64,000 nucleotides of DNA from Simmondsia chinensis (lineage: Eukaryota; Streptophyta; Magnoliopsida; Caryophyllales; Simmondsiaceae), in assembly GCA_018398585.1 (NCBI GenBank), contig JAGTTD010000013.1, forward strand, positions 33,407,631-33,471,630, read 5' to 3'. This document shows, one piece after another, positions 45,021 through 56,700 of this stretch. The position numbers and the translations under genes are program-made. Below the pieces are notes generated by a model that saw nothing but the letters and a program-made list of their open reading frames with translations, searched no databases and had not been told where the DNA came from. The stretch's first letter is position 1. Each line of letters begins with the position of its first letter.

Positions 45021-45691
45021 TGTGAAGAAAACTTAAACAAATCTGATATACTATGATACCAATTTGTTAGGAAAATCTTAATGCGGAAGCGTAAACCCTA
45101 ATTACTTGATTTGATTCAAATAATATGACTCACGCAAAACGAGAAGTAAACAAATATGGAGAAAGAAAGAACAAAACGAGAACACACAATATTTACGTGG
45201 AAACCCCTCTACAATCGAGAGGGGAGAAAACCACAGGCGGATATGGAGATTCTTTATTAACTGAACGGATCACTCAAAACGAGAAGTAAACAAATATGGA
45301 GAAAGAAAGAACAAAACAAGAACACACAATATTTACGTGGAAACCCCTCTACAATCGAGAGGGGAGAAAACCACAGGCGGATATGGAGATTCTTTATTAA
45401 CTGAACGGAAGAATTACAACGACACTTCCCAGAACGAGATATATGGAAGAATTACAATCATTCCCTCTGAACTCTCATAGCATTAAAAATCTTGGAGGAA
45501 TTACGAAATCACCTCTTTTTCTCTCAATGGCGGCGCCTCACCTTTGATTGGAGACTTTATAGCGTAAACCCTACGTCCTTTATACAGACGCAGGTCAGGA
45601 GGGACCCGATCGATCGGAACGGGCCGATCGATCGGTGACCTTACGGCAACCCCATAAAATTAAAACAAGTAATTTGAGACATAATCTAACA
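45021..45691 (-). repeat. copia-1 LTR (5' LTR) with internal tandem duplication
   Basis: 671 bp. Contains a direct duplication of about 137 bp (CAAAACGAGAAGTAAACAAATATGG... at about 45136 and 45273), absent from the other LTR. It has only two GATCGATCGG palindromes (near 45610) against about five in the partner. Confidence 0.9.
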
Positions 45692-46405
45692 TGATCAACT
45701 AGATCTTTTTTATAATTTGGGTTATTTGGAGCTCTAGAAACAAGATAGTGTTTGTGGTGGACATCAGAGTGAGAAAGAAAGTCCCCGCAAAGTCTAGCTT
45801 AGATTAGGTTTCAAGGTTAAGGCTTTGTGTGAGGCCTTTCTCTACTCTCCGAAGGACACTGCCAGGGATATTTAGTGCCTTACAAGCTAGTCCAATTTGA
45901 GCTCGACTCGTGTTCCTAGCTCTGGAGACCGATGAGAGGATTTCTTTTGCAGAGGGGCATTCTATTATTTTTTGATAATTAGCGACATAGTTGCAATACA
46001 TTACAAGAAACTTGTACAAAACGAGACCTGGATCAACTCGTATAAAAGCGGGTATCAAAACGAGACAAAAATACAACAACATCCCAGTCCAAAAAAACAT
46101 AATTATAAAAGAATTACATACGGAATCAACATACGGTAGAAGACTATACCAACACTGAAGATAAAATAGGAAGTGTCATGATTAGGAGGGGCATTCTGTC
46201 AGGATCTAGTTAGATTTTTTGAAGTTAGTTGTTGCTGTAGCTTTTTGTTTGGGTTGTGGATAGCGTGGTTTGTATTTTGTGCTCTTGGTTGCTTGTGTTC
46301 CCTTTTTGGTCCATTTGGTTTTATCCTTTATTTTGTTTTGCCCCAATTTGGTGCGGTCTTGGGTTTTACTTTTGCGAAATGTCGGTATTATAAGAAAAAA
46401 AATTT
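45692..46405 (+). pseudogene. L1-type LINE, part 2: C-terminus, 3' UTR and poly-A
   Basis: Continues the LINE cut at 38371: IIWVIWSSRNKIVFVVDIR (45710-45770) is the ORF2 C-terminal core. 46198-46405 is the 3' UTR (TTTGGTCCATTTGG, TTATAAGAAAAAAAA) ending in poly-A. A minus-strand insertion at 45964-46185 splits it. After the poly-A the old copia resumes. Confidence 0.8.
45952..46197 (-). mobile_element. Short non-LTR insertion with perfect 12-bp TSD
   Basis: The element proper is 45964-46185 (222 bp). It is flanked by GAGGGGCATTCT at 45952-45963 and 46186-46197. It begins with poly-T and GATAATTAGCGACATAG, so it is an inverted poly-A-tailed LINE 3' end or LINE-dependent SINE. This is the best-delimited member of the ATAATTAGC tail family in the window. 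Confidence 0.9.
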
Positions 46406-46720
46406 ACAGAGAGTCGAAACATACTAGGAGTGGCACATACTGTGCTGATAGAGGTTGACATGCCTGGTTAATTTTGGGTTGTTGCTACTCTCACTGCCAC
46501 GTTTATCACTAACTGTCTACCTACGCATGTCTTATTTGAACCTAGTCCATATGGGCTACTATAAACATCGTTCCCTTAGCTATACCTCTTTTGTGTCTTT
46601 GGCAGTGAGTTTAACCCAATTCTCCCCCTGATTGTCCCGCATTAATTCGCCCTTAGCTAAACCACTGGTGTCCTTTTAGGATATGCGCAGCACTTTAAGG
46701 GGTATTGTTGTCCACATTGC
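46406..46720 (+). pseudogene. Old Ty1/copia, part 2: integrase end
   Basis: Translation contains VAHTVLIEVDMPG, FWVVATLTATFITNCLPTHVLF and LGYAQHFKGYCCPHC, the copia integrase C-terminal region. It continues the integrase of 34900-36672. It is cut at 46720 by copia-2 and the frame resumes at 52073 (HSGCVFTNAHEVFI). Confidence 0.75.
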
Positions 46721-47126
46721 TGTTAGGTGGAGACTGTTTGGCTGATTTGTTTCAGCAAAGATTTGGAAGCTGATTTCTTCCACCACCACATTTAATGCTC
46801 ACCCACTTTTGTTGACCAACTGGCTACTGTTGATGGCAGTAATGGGAAGACATTATTGAGCTCCATGGCTGTTCTAGGCTTATAAATAAAGCCTTGTATC
46901 TTATGGAATGGCAGGGTAAAGTGAACAAAATAAAAGAGAGAGAAGAGTGAGAGAGTAAAATACTTTTGTAATACCTCTGAATTTTATAGTGAAATTCGTT
47001 GCTCCCCCTCCGTGGATGTAGGTTTCGGCTGAACCACGTAAATCTTTGTGTCATTTTCTTTCTTTATCCTGATTTCACTTATTTTGGAACCCAATCTAAG
47101 GTTTCTGTGTGTGTCATTTCCTAACA
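46721..47126 (+). repeat. copia-2 5' LTR
   Basis: TATA box TATAAATAAA at 46881-46890. GA-rich stretch at 46932-46955. Confidence 0.95.
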
Positions 47127-47678
47127 ACTGGTATCAGAGCCGTTTTAGACCCAAATCGGGTCTGACAGAGGTGAAGGAGGAAGAAAGAGGACGGACGAAC
47201 CTCGGTGGTGCTCCGGCCGCGTGGTCGGAGGTGTACGGATTTGGTGGCCTCCATCCCAAATCTGGTGGTTAGTGGTGCTCGGTGGTCGAATCGGAGCACA
47301 GGTGAGCAGATCTGGTGGTATCTGGCCAGATCTAGTGTTTTTTGGGCTTGGTGACGAAGATCCGGTGGTGGTGGTCGTGAAATCGACCAAAGTCGGGTCC
47401 CCGGTGGTAGCCCTCTCTGAAATCGACGAAGTTGTTGAAATCGGTGGTTCTCGGCGTCAAAGCGGTGGTGTTCGAAGGAGAGTGAGAATCGCTCGGTGAG
47501 AGAAAGAGAAGACGAAGAGAGAGAGACAGAGAAGACGCAGAAGAAGAAAGAATTGAAGTTGTGATTTGTTTTTGGGTTTTGGTCAACTTTAATAGTTGAC
47601 CAAAGTAAAAATTAAAAAAAAAAATCAGTGTTAATTAAAAAAAAAAATTTTTTTTGCAGCCCAACATAAATTTTTTTT

Positions 47679-50600
47679 ATGGCATCCGAGGACATAAAAA
47701 TTTTGGGTATTGAAAAATTTGACGGTACTGATTTTGGGTACTGGCGCATGCAAATTGAAGATTATTTGTATGAAAAAAAATTGCATTTGCCCTTGTTGGG
47801 TAAAAAGCGGGACGATATGAAGGACGAGGAATGGGATTTGTTGGATCGACAGGTTCTGGGTGTCATCTGTCTTACCTTGTCCGGGTCGGTAGCTCACAAC
47901 GTCGTTAAGGAGAAGACAACGGCGACCTTGATGTCAGCACTCTCAGAGATGTATGAAAAGCCATCAGCGAACAATAAGGTACATTTGATAAAAAAATTGT
48001 TCAACTTGAAGATGTCGGAAGGTACTCCCGTTACTCAACACTTGAATGCATTTAATACCATTGCAAATCAGTTGTCATCAGTGGATATTAATTTTGATGA
48101 TGAAATATGGGCGTTAGTGCTGTTAGCGTCGTTACCTAACAGCTGGGAGGCCATGAGAATGGCCGTTAGCAATTCCACGGGCAAAGAAAAGTTAAAATAT
48201 GACAATATACGTGATTTAATCTTGTCGGAAGAAGTGCGCCGGCATGACTCTGGCGAGTCAAACACTTCGAGTTCGGCCTTAAATGTTGAAACCCGTGGTT
48301 GAAATTTTGAGAAAAATTCACGTAGAGGTAGGTCTAAGTCTAGACCTAGGGGGAGAAGTAAAAGTCGAATGGGTCGTAAAATTACTTGCTGGAATTGCGG
48401 GAAATTAGGTCATTTTAAACGAGATTGTAAAGCCGCTAAGAAGTCTGACTCAGACTCAGCTAATACTGTAACCGAGGAAGTACAGGATGCTTTGCTTCTT
48501 GCTGTAAATTCTCCAATCGATGATTGGGTGTTAGACTCTGGTGCATCTTTTCACACGACCTCGTGTCAGGAGGTGATTAAAAACTATGTGGCCGGGAATT
48601 TCGGTAAAGTGTACTTAGCTGATGGCCAACCACTAGATATCGTGGGAAAGGGTGACGTTTGTATAATGTTACCAAATGGGTCGACTTGGACTCTAACCGA
48701 TGTTAGACATGTGCCAAAATTGAAAAAGAACTTGATTTCTGTGGGACAGCTAGATGATAGCGAACATTCTGTCACTTTCTCGAATGGAAAGTGGAAGGTT
48801 TCGAAGGGTGCGCTGGTGCTAGCCCGTGGTGTGAAATCGGGCATGTTGTATTTAACCTCGAAACCAGTTGACAGTGTTTTTGTTGCAGAATCCAAGAATA
48901 CTTCTGAACTGTGGCACTGCAGGATGGGACATATAAGTCAGAAGGGCATGAAGATCCTTGCTGCAAAAGGAAAATTACCAAACGTGACGTCATTAGACCT
49001 TGGGACATGTGAAAGCTGTATCCTTGGCAAGCAGAAGAAAGTTAGTTTTTCAAAGCAAGGTCGAGCACCAAGATCACAGCGGCTGGAGTTAGTGCACACT
49101 GATGTCTGGGGACCTGCCCCAGTATCTTCCCTTGGTGGTTCCCAATTTTATGTAACATTTATTGATGATTTTAGCAGGAAGGTCTGGGTATACTTCTTGA
49201 AGCACAAGTCAGAGGTGTTCAAAATATTCAAGAAGTGGAAGGCTATGGCAGAGATGGAATCAGATTCCAAGCTGAAATGTTTGCGCTCCGACAATGGAGG
49301 TGAATACATTGATGGTGGTTTTATCAGATATTGTGCTGCAAACGGAATAAGAATGGAGAAAACTCCCCCAAGACACCTCAGCTTAATGGTGTTGCTGAAC
49401 GCATGAACAAAACCATAAATGAACGGGCTCGGAGCATGAGGTTGCATGCTGGTCTGCCCTTGATGTCCTGGGCAGATGCTGTTAACACTGTTGTTTATCT
49501 AATCAATCGTGGTCCATCCGTTCCCTTAGGCTTCAGATTGCCGGAAGAAGTCTGGAGTGGCAAGGAGGTGAAATTGACTCATCTACGAGTCTTTGGATGC
49601 ACATCTTATGTCTTGCTTGATTCCGATGCCAGGAATAAGCTTGAAGCCAAGTCAAAGAAGTGTTTCTTCATCGGGTATGGTGATGAGTCGTTCGGGTATC
49701 GGTTTTGGGATGAACAAAACCGGAAGATCGTTAGAAGCCGAGATGTTGTCTTCAATGAGAAAGTCCTATACCGGGACCGAGCCAGCTTAGAGAAAGATTA
49801 TGAGAGATCTGCTCGGGATGAACCAGAGTTTGTCAGTTTGGAGCCGCTTCTTGACATCACTCCTCAGTCCAGTGAACCAAAAGACTCTCCAGTGCCAGTC
49901 ATTCAAACAGGAAGTTCTACGTGAAGCAGAGCTGAGTACACCTGCTCCATCCTTGCGCAGGTCTGACAGAACTATCAGACCTCCGGAATGATATTCCCCA
50001 TCTTTGAACTATATTCTGCTTACTGATGGAGGAGAACCGCAGAGTTTTGAAGAAAGCCTTGAAGATGAACATGCTAGCAAGTGGGAGTTTGCTATGGAAG
50101 ATGAAATGAGATCCTTACATGACAATCAGACTTGGGAGTTGACAGAGTTACCGATAGGAAAGATGGCTTTGCACAACAAGTGGGTTTATCGAGTGAAAGA
50201 TGAACTGCAGTAAGAGATTCAAGGCCAGGCTCGTCGTAAAGGGTTTTCAGCAGCAGCAGGGAATTGATTATTCTGAGATCTTTTCTCCAATGGTGAAGCT
50301 TACAACCATCAGGCTTGTTCTAGGGCTGGTGGCAGCTGAAAACTTGCATCTTGAGCAGTTAGATGTGAAAACAGCTTTCTTACACGGTGACCTGGAAGAA
50401 GACATCTACATGCATCAACCAGAGGGATTCATAGAATCCGGGAAGGAGCATATGGTCTGTAAATTGAAGAAAAGTTTGTATGGTTTGAAATAGGCTCCGA
50501 GACAATGGTATAAGAAGTTCGACAATTTCATGAGTAATGCCGGTTATACCAGATGTCAAGCAGACCATTGCTGCTATATCAAACACTTTGACTCCTCATA

Positions 50601-51579
50601 TATCATTCTGTTACTATACGTCGATGATATGTTGATCGCTGGGTCCGATATTGAGGAGATTGAGAATCTGAAGAAACAATTGTCAAGTCTCTTTGCCATG
50701 AAGGATTTGGGGCCTGCAAAGCAAATTCTTGGCATGCGCATTATCAGAGACAGAGCCGTTGGTACGTTGAAGTTATCACAAGCCGAGTATGTTGAATGAG
50801 TATTGAAGCGGTTTAACATGGATAAAGCTAAACCCGTATGCACTCCTTTTGCAAATCATTTCTAACTTAGCCGAGATCAAGCACCTAAGTCAACGGAAGA
50901 TCGTGAGAAGATGAGTAGGGTGTCATATGCCTCAGCTGTTGGGTCACTCATGTACGCTATGGTTTGTACTCGACCGGATATTGCCCATGCAGTGGGAGTG
51001 GTGAGCCGATACATGAACAATCCTGGAAGACAGCACTGGGAAGCAGTGAAATGGATCATGAGATACCTTCGAGGTACTACTGATGTTTGTCTTAATTTTA
51101 CATCTGCTGGTCAGAGTTTGCAAGGTTACGTGGAAGCTGATCTTGCTGGAGATATTGACAGTCGAAAGAGTACTACTGGTTATGTATATACCTTTGGTGG
51201 TACTGCCATTTCTTGGTGTTCAACTTTACAGAAGGTTGTTGCGTTGTCAACAACAGAAGCAGAGTACATTGCTGTGTCCGAAGCAGCAAAGGAGATGGTT
51301 TGGCTACAGAGCTTCTTGACTGAGTTGGGAAAGAAACTGGAGAAGGGCACTTTATACAGTGATAACCAGAGTGCGATCTTTCTAGCGAAGAATGCCGCTT
51401 TTCATACCAGAACCAAACACATCCAGATTCGATATCACTTCATTCGTCATTTGCTTGAAGAAGGGGAGCTGTGTTTGGAGAAAATCCGTGGAAGTGAGAA
51501 TCCAGCAGAAATGCTGACGAAGCGTGTGACCCTTGATAAGCTAAAGCTCTGTGCAGCTTCAGTTGGACTTAACACCTGA
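47679..51579 (+). pseudogene. copia-2 gag-pol polyprotein, disrupted
   Basis: Start Met 47679. Domains in order: gag (KFDGTDFGYWRMQIEDYL, UBN2-type); basic RS-rich linker; zinc knuckle CWNCGKLGHFKRDC (near 48391); protease VLDSGASFH (48526); GAG_pre-integrase H/C motif WHCRMGH ... CESC (48910-49015); integrase with HTDVWGP and LRSDNGGEY; RT with DVKTAFLHGDLEEDIYM and catalytic LLLYVDDMLI (50605); RNase H with EADLAGD, TTEAEY, SDNQSA and the end ENPAEMLTK. Breaks: stop TGA at 48300-48302; frameshifts near 49362, 49910 and 50208; stops near 50493, 50799 and 50863. Catalytic residues are mostly present, so decay is recent. The long unspaced 5' leader 47130-47678 is GC- and GGTGG-rich. Confidence 0.9.
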
Positions 51580-51660
51580 TGATAGTGTTCGAGGGGGAGC
51601 ATGGGGAATACTATGAGCAGAGGTTGTCTATAAGCCGCATCAGTCTCTAAGGGGGAGATT

Positions 51661-52067
51661 TGTTAGGTGGAGACTGTTTGGCTGATTTGCTTCAGCAAAG
51701 ATTTGGAAGCTGATTTCTTCCACCACCACATTTAATGCTCACCCACTTTTGTTAACCAACTGGCTACTGTTGATGGTAGTAATGGGAAGACATTATTGAG
51801 CTCCATGGCTGTTCTAGGCTTATAAATAGAGCCTTGTGTCTTATGGAATGGCAGGGCAAAGTAAACAAAATAAAAGAAACAGAAGAGTGAGAGAGTAAAA
51901 TACTCTTGTAATACCTCTGAATTTTATAGTGAAATTTCGTTGCTCCCCCTCCGTGGATGTAGGCTTCGGCTGAACCACGTAAACCTTTGTGTCATTTTCT
52001 TTCTTTATCCTGATTTCACTTATTTTGGAACCCAATCTAGGGTTTCTGTGTGTGTCATTTCCTAACA
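51661..52067 (+). repeat. copia-2 3' LTR
   Basis: Partner of the LTR at 46721. TATA-like TATAAATAG at 51821-51829. Confidence 0.95.
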
Positions 52068-52072
52068 ATTGC

Positions 52073-52400
52073 CACAGTGGTTGTGTCTTTACGAATGCAC
52101 ATGAAGTCTTTATAGCAGATTTTCATATCATCAACTTAAGGCTCAATGCCCGTCAGCATTGTCGATTGAGTATTCTCCTTTTCATCACTTAACATTAAGG
52201 GCGAGCATAGCTCTTTTGATCTATCTCCTGTCTTGCTACCCCATCTGATGTAGGACGAGTGGTCGAAGAGTTTTTGGAGTAGTTGGACTGCCATAAACCC
52301 AAACAGATGGGCTGAAAGCACTAGTTTCCGCGGGCTACTTCAAACATCCATAACTTTTGATCCGTAAGAAGTTATGAGACCCATAACCTATCAAATCAAG
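52073..52400 (+). pseudogene. Old Ty1/copia, part 3
   Basis: 52073-52140 continues the integrase frame (HSGCVFTNAHEVFIADFH). The remainder is too decayed to assign. Confidence 0.55.
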
Positions 52401-52870
52401 TCTATTAGACTGAACTATGCAAACCCAACGGCTTTTTATTTGCCCTCATTTATTTTCCCAAATTCGGCCTCTAAATGTGTGTTTTGGCCACTTTTATGTT
52501 TTCAACATAATTTAGGGGTATTTTCGTAATTTTATATTTTAGGGTATTTCATAATTTTGCATTCTAGGATTTTTTTCGTTTGCCTATAAATACTCGCTAT
52601 AGTTGTTGTTGGATTCATTCATCATTTTTCTGAATACAAACCCTAGTTATTTTTTTTTTTGTTGTTTCTGAGCTTATTTCTTTGAATTTGACGTGCCCGC
52701 TTCACCTCTTTTTAACAAAAATTCTAATTTTTTTTCTTTTCAAATGCCTGCTAATACAAGGATAGAGCAAAAGCAGCATGGAAACTCAAAAGACGCATAC
52801 AGTATCAAGTTCGACAATCAAGAAGGTAATGTTTCTTGAGTAAACTGTAATTTCTCTCTGCGTGTACGCT
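52401..52870 (+). promoter_or_regulatory. LTR-like or promoter-like segment with TATA box
   Basis: CCTATAAATACTCGC near 52582 is a good TATA box. It is followed about 60 bp later by AATACAAACCCTAG and pyrimidine-rich leader-like DNA. The context suggests a solo LTR or LTR fragment, but no matching partner or TSD was seen. Confidence 0.35.
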
Positions 52871-53557
52871 CAGACCTCGCTCTTGCAAGCGCGCTTGCCT
52901 TATTTACTGACTTTTGTCACCAATTGTTGAAAAACATATCATAATTTCTCTTTGCATTTTAAGTTTGGAGGGTTAACTTTTTAGACATCAACACTGATAA
53001 CATGACGCTCACTCAAGATGCATTACATTAGGAGGCAAAAGAACTGATCTTTTAAATGCATCCTCCTAAACCTCCATGTCCGAACAGATTTGGAGCATCT
53101 TTTCGAAGGTATGAGTACCTAGTCAGTCTTATGTGGTCAAATTTGTTAATGCCTCTTTCTATTGTGGAAACTATTGAGACTTCACATGTGAGCCTGGCAA
53201 TTCGAATCCCACATACGAGTTGTGAGAGTGAAGAGATCAATTTACAAGCATAGTTGGTTACTCCACTTGATGTCGATTGGTTTTAGTATAACCCCACTCG
53301 AACTTAATATAGATCTCATATGTGTCAATTCTATGGGTTATCTTAAGGCCGAGCGAAATTTAATAGACAACATCTCCAAGATATTAACCCTAACTTTATT
53401 GCTGTTACTTCTAAAGTGGATTGCCCATAAAATTCTTGCAAACTTTAATTGATTAGCCTTAGTAATATAATTTATAATAGCATTTCTAAAGTTTTGGATT
53501 AATTGATTCCAACTAATTTAGACAAATTAGTCCAGGAAATTTTGTTTTACTTACTAT
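52871..53557. other. No clear feature
   Basis: Short ORFs without family resemblance. A GGCAATTCGAATCCC stretch near 53196 looks slightly like a B box but has no matching A box. Confidence 0.4.
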
Positions 53558-53875
53558 GATATAATCAATTATGTTTGGATCTTAATTTGAATTAGATCTG
53601 AAGAAGAATTTAGGAGAAGAAGAAGAATAGAGAGAGAGAAGAATTAAGAGAGAATTGAGGAGGGAGAGGGAAGAAGAGATAGGGAATTAGTAATATCATT
53701 TCTTTTATATCTTCATTATGAGATATTACAGCTTCATTTATTTAATAACAAGATTCTAAACGACATCTTCACAACTTCCAACAAACTATCTAACTAATCA
53801 TCTAGTATCTAGCAACCCACAAACCTACTAAACTAACTAGTACTTAACCTACATATTTAGTATGTATCATGGTAT
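53558..53875 (+). repeat. LTR-like remnant
   Basis: Starts TGATATAATCAATTATG and is followed by a long GA-rich tract (AGAAGAAGAAGAATAGAGAGAG). It ends ...GTATGTATCA next to TGGTATAAGCT, which resembles a PBS. The same motif set occurs at 490-860 and near 4210. Confidence 0.45.
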
Positions 53876-53879
53876 AAGC

Positions 53880-53993
53880 TGGTTCACCTAGCTCGAGGTA
53901 TCTTTGCTTTGGGTCAGTTAATGATCGTATTCTCTTTACCCATGACACAGCCTCCTTTTAAGGTAACACCCCAAAGGGGTAAGGCTGCGTACA

Positions 53994-54033
<40 letters not shown>

Positions 54034-54260
54034 AAAAAAACCTGCTTAGGCATGAGCTTTTGAAGCACTGGGTTTGTTGTTATTATTTATTCTCCTTACC
54101 CATGAAATTATGATGGCATTAGGACAACAAGAAACACGGTTGGCTTTGTCGCTTTGAAGCTCGATACGAAACAAGCTTACTATGGTATCATTGAGTTCTC
54201 TTGGGCCCCGCTTCTCCGAGTGTGCCCTTTGTTGGATTCTAAGCTATTTCTCTAATTACC
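53880..54260 (+). pseudogene. L1-type LINE RT fragment with an inserted RTE/SINE tail
   Basis: Translation on either side of the insertion gives SVNDRILLTHEIMMALGQQ and FVALKLDMKQAYYG-like pieces (with a shift), the RT motifs xGRxxxDNILxxHE and ALKLDMxKAYDR of plant L1 elements. Confidence 0.6.
53928..54105 (+). mobile_element. RTE/SINE tail insertion with 18-bp TSD and a 37-nt poly-C
   Basis: The element proper is 53946-54087. It is flanked by TATTCTCTTTACCCATGA and TATTCTCCTTACCCATGA, one mismatch. It is the TTG-tailed end without a 5S head. At the position of a short C-run in other copies it has 37 C (53995-54031) followed by 9 A. Confidence 0.85.
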
Positions 54261-55199
54261 CAAAAAAATTGGTATGATTGAGTGATATTTTCTTTAAAAT
54301 AGATTCAATAGATCATGTGATGTGTTTATCCTTCATGTTGAGGTACCTGCCAGAAGACTCCAAGTTCAAGCACTTTAAGAAAGCTCACAATGGAATTTAA
54401 GTTGTCCCTTCTAAGCTAATATTACTTTCTTTTATATGATAACGAGGTACAACAATGTCCTAAGAAGAGCCACTAACGTCCAGGGCCAAAAAGATATCCA
54501 AAACCTTAGAGAGTAAGTAATCTAACCACTATATCAAACCCAACAGCTCATTGCTGGTATTACTTGCCTTTTTTCAAATAGTTATAATATCATATAATAT
54601 GAAGTTAAGAAGGAACCTTGCACTCTCCACTATATCCCATAAACTTTTTTTTTTTTTTTTTTTTTATAAGCAGCGAGAGAACTCGTAATACAAAAACCAA
54701 CATCTCTCAACATTCTATAATAATAACTTCAGAAAATATTTTGTGCTTGGCTGTGTTTAATTCATGATAGAGTATCCTCTCATGAATGTAAGAGCTAGTT
54801 TAACCAAACTGTTTTCTAAAAAAAATTGTTTTCAACAAAATCATTTTTTTAAGGATTTAAGGGCATTGGCCTTAAAAAAAATAAGCTTTGGTCACAAAAG
54901 TTTTTTCTCTACTTTTAAGTGGAAGTAGAAAAATAGTGATTCTTCTTTAAAGCGGAAACAGTAGCAAAGATTAAAATTTTTTTGAGATAGAAATATTCTC
55001 ATTGAAAGCATTTTTTACAAAGTACTTCAGCAAAAAAATGCTTCCAGCAAAAATAGTATTTTTACAATTTGGCCAAACAATTTTATTGGACAAGCTTTTT
55101 TTTTCCTAGGTTACAAGGTTGGAAAAGCGATTTGCCTTCTGAAGCAGGCAGGACTATCTTGATCTAGTCTAATCCAAATTCTATGCTAACATATATAAA
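54261..55199. other. AT-rich DNA with an L1-type tail and a possible MITE
   Basis: An inverted L1-type tail is at 54644-54710 (poly-T, ATAAGCAGCGAGAGAACTCG). From about 54795 to 55095 the ends TAGTTTAACCAAACTG and TTTGGCCAAACAA are loosely inverted, suggesting a hAT-like MITE; no TSD confirmed. Confidence 0.4.
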
Positions 55200-55400
55200 C
55201 TCTGCATTTCTTTTCTTTTTTATTTTTTTTTCTTTTCAAATTTCTTTTGGAAGAAGGTACGCTAGTTCTGATTTTTCTCGTCTTTTCCCTTCTTCTTTCT
55301 CTCTATTCTTTTATCTGTGTGTCTTTGATTGTTATATCTTTAGAAGACTATCTCCTATACTCTTCTAAAGATTCTCTTCCTCATAATTATCAAAAAATAA
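55200..55400 (+). mobile_element. L1-type LINE 3' end
   Basis: T/C-rich 3' UTR (TTTTGGAAGAAGG, TTCTTTCTCTCTATTC, GACTATCTCC) ending CATAATTATCAAAAAATAAAAAAAG, the same architecture as 23130-23305. Confidence 0.6.
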
Positions 55401-56144
55401 AAAAAGGTATGATAGTTCTAAAGAGAATGCATGTGATCTCTTGGGATCAAGCATGTGGAAGATTATGACATGATGCCGTAACAATCTTTAGGTTAGAGTA
55501 CTAATTGATAAATATCTTTATGTTTTTTGGGGTCTCAAATCCCCATCTCGAATCCTAAATGAACATATTTTTGCATTCTCTCCTTGAAGTTGGGTATCAT
55601 GTTAATTTTGACTAATAATTTGAGACCGTTTTTGATAAAATTAAAGTTTGGGATGTCATTTTGATTTTAACTAATAGTTCTAGTGGTTTTTTATGATATT
55701 TCACCAATGAAATATCATAAGGTTGAATTTCCGAATTCGCATTTGCATAACAATTTTTATGAGCTTCTTCGTTATAAATAATAACATGGACATATATTAC
55801 GAGTAGATAAGTAAGAATAGGAGAGAATCTGACCTGTACCGACGATTGTATCGTGAATCTTGCTTGAATTGATAAAATCTCAAGTCCTTCTCGATCCAAG
55901 TCATGCAAACATAAATGAATGTTAGTTTAGTAAAAATATATTCTTTTTTTGATAATTTGAAAACGGTGAGCTAAATAAGCTCATCAAACATAAGATGGAT
56001 GTTAGTTCACAAGAAAAATAGTTACTTTTAATCATATTAGTATAAGTTAGTGAATTTTGGAACATTATTTGGTAATTGCATTAGGTATTTTAATTGAATA
56101 AATTTAAGGCTAAATTATAAATTAGTAACTTGAGGTTTAGTTAT
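55401..56144. other. No gene; one inverted L1-type tail
   Basis: An inverted tail is at about 55942-56005 (poly-T, GATAATTTGAAAACGGTGAGC). The phrase GATGTTAGTTxA lies on both sides and may be its TSD. Otherwise unassigned. Confidence 0.45.
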
Positions 56145-56700
56145 TAATTTTTTTGGGTTATTTACATTTTAGTACTCCGACGTTTTTGAAAATAATAAAA
56201 AGGACCCTGACCTTTTTGAATTATTAAAAAGGCCTTTAAGTTTTTGTTGTATCAATAAAAAGGCACCTCTCAAGCGTGATAACGTTACTTTCCATCGACA
56301 GAGCTAACGCGGCAATTGGTTTTTATTAGTGCTATAATAAAATGACCAATAGCACGCTTCAATACCCTTATTATTACTTTATAAGCATAAAATTCTAGAT
56401 GTTATGTTATATAGAAGATATCTATTTTCACTTAATTTGTTTCAAAATATAATTATTAAAAGATATTTTTGTCATTTTACTGTAATCAATAAAAATACAG
56501 TTGTCACATCAGTTATGTTGAGTAAAAATGACATCATTACATCAGACAGAAGCCTTTTTTATTAATGCAACAAAAATTTAGGGGCCGTTTTATTAATATG
56601 ACAAACTTGGGGGCCTTTTTAATAATTCAAAAAGGTCAAAGTTCTTTTTATTATTTTCAAAAAAGTTGGGGTACTAGAATGTAAATAACCCTAATTTTCT
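56145..56700. mobile_element. MULE-type MITE, copy 2
   Basis: The element proper is about 56155-56691 (537 bp), alignable end to end with 24863-25395. TIR GGGTTATTTACATTTTAGTACTCC at the left, its complement at the right. Flanks TAATTTTTT/TAATTTTCT form a 9-bp TSD with one mismatch. The T-run makes the left border uncertain by a base. Confidence 0.8.

Larger units (their letters stand above)
38367..45696 (-). mobile_element. Internally deleted Ty1/copia element (copia-1), with nested element
   Basis: LTRs at 38372-38992 and 45021-45691 begin and end TG/CA (TGTTAGG...TTCACA on the minus strand). Flanks GGATC/TGATC are a near-match TSD. A primer-binding site complementary to initiator tRNA-Met (TGGTATCAGAGC) adjoins the right LTR. 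A purine tract (AAGGTGGAGATT) adjoins the left LTR. It codes for gag, protease and the start of integrase, then jumps to the end of RNase H, so most of integrase, RT and RNase H is deleted. Without the nested element it would be about 3.1 kb. It is inserted in the L1 LINE. Confidence 0.9.
46716..52072 (+). mobile_element. Ty1/copia element (copia-2), 5347 bp, perfect 5-bp TSD
   Basis: The element proper is 46721-52067, flanked by ATTGC on both sides. LTRs 46721-47126 and 51661-52067 (406 and 407 bp) start TGTTAGG and end CCTAACA and differ at about a dozen to fifteen positions. PBS TGGTATCAGAGCC begins at 47129. Polypurine tract AGGGGGAGATT precedes the right LTR. The coding region has all copia domains but is broken. 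It landed in the integrase of the old copia. Confidence 0.97.

Noticed and set aside
47145..47586. ORFs on both strands in the copia-2 leader
   Set aside because: GGTGG/CACCC-rich untranslated leader between PBS and gag; no family resemblance.
53150..53260. Second tRNA-derived SINE from a TTCGAATCCC motif
   Set aside because: No A box, tail or TSD.
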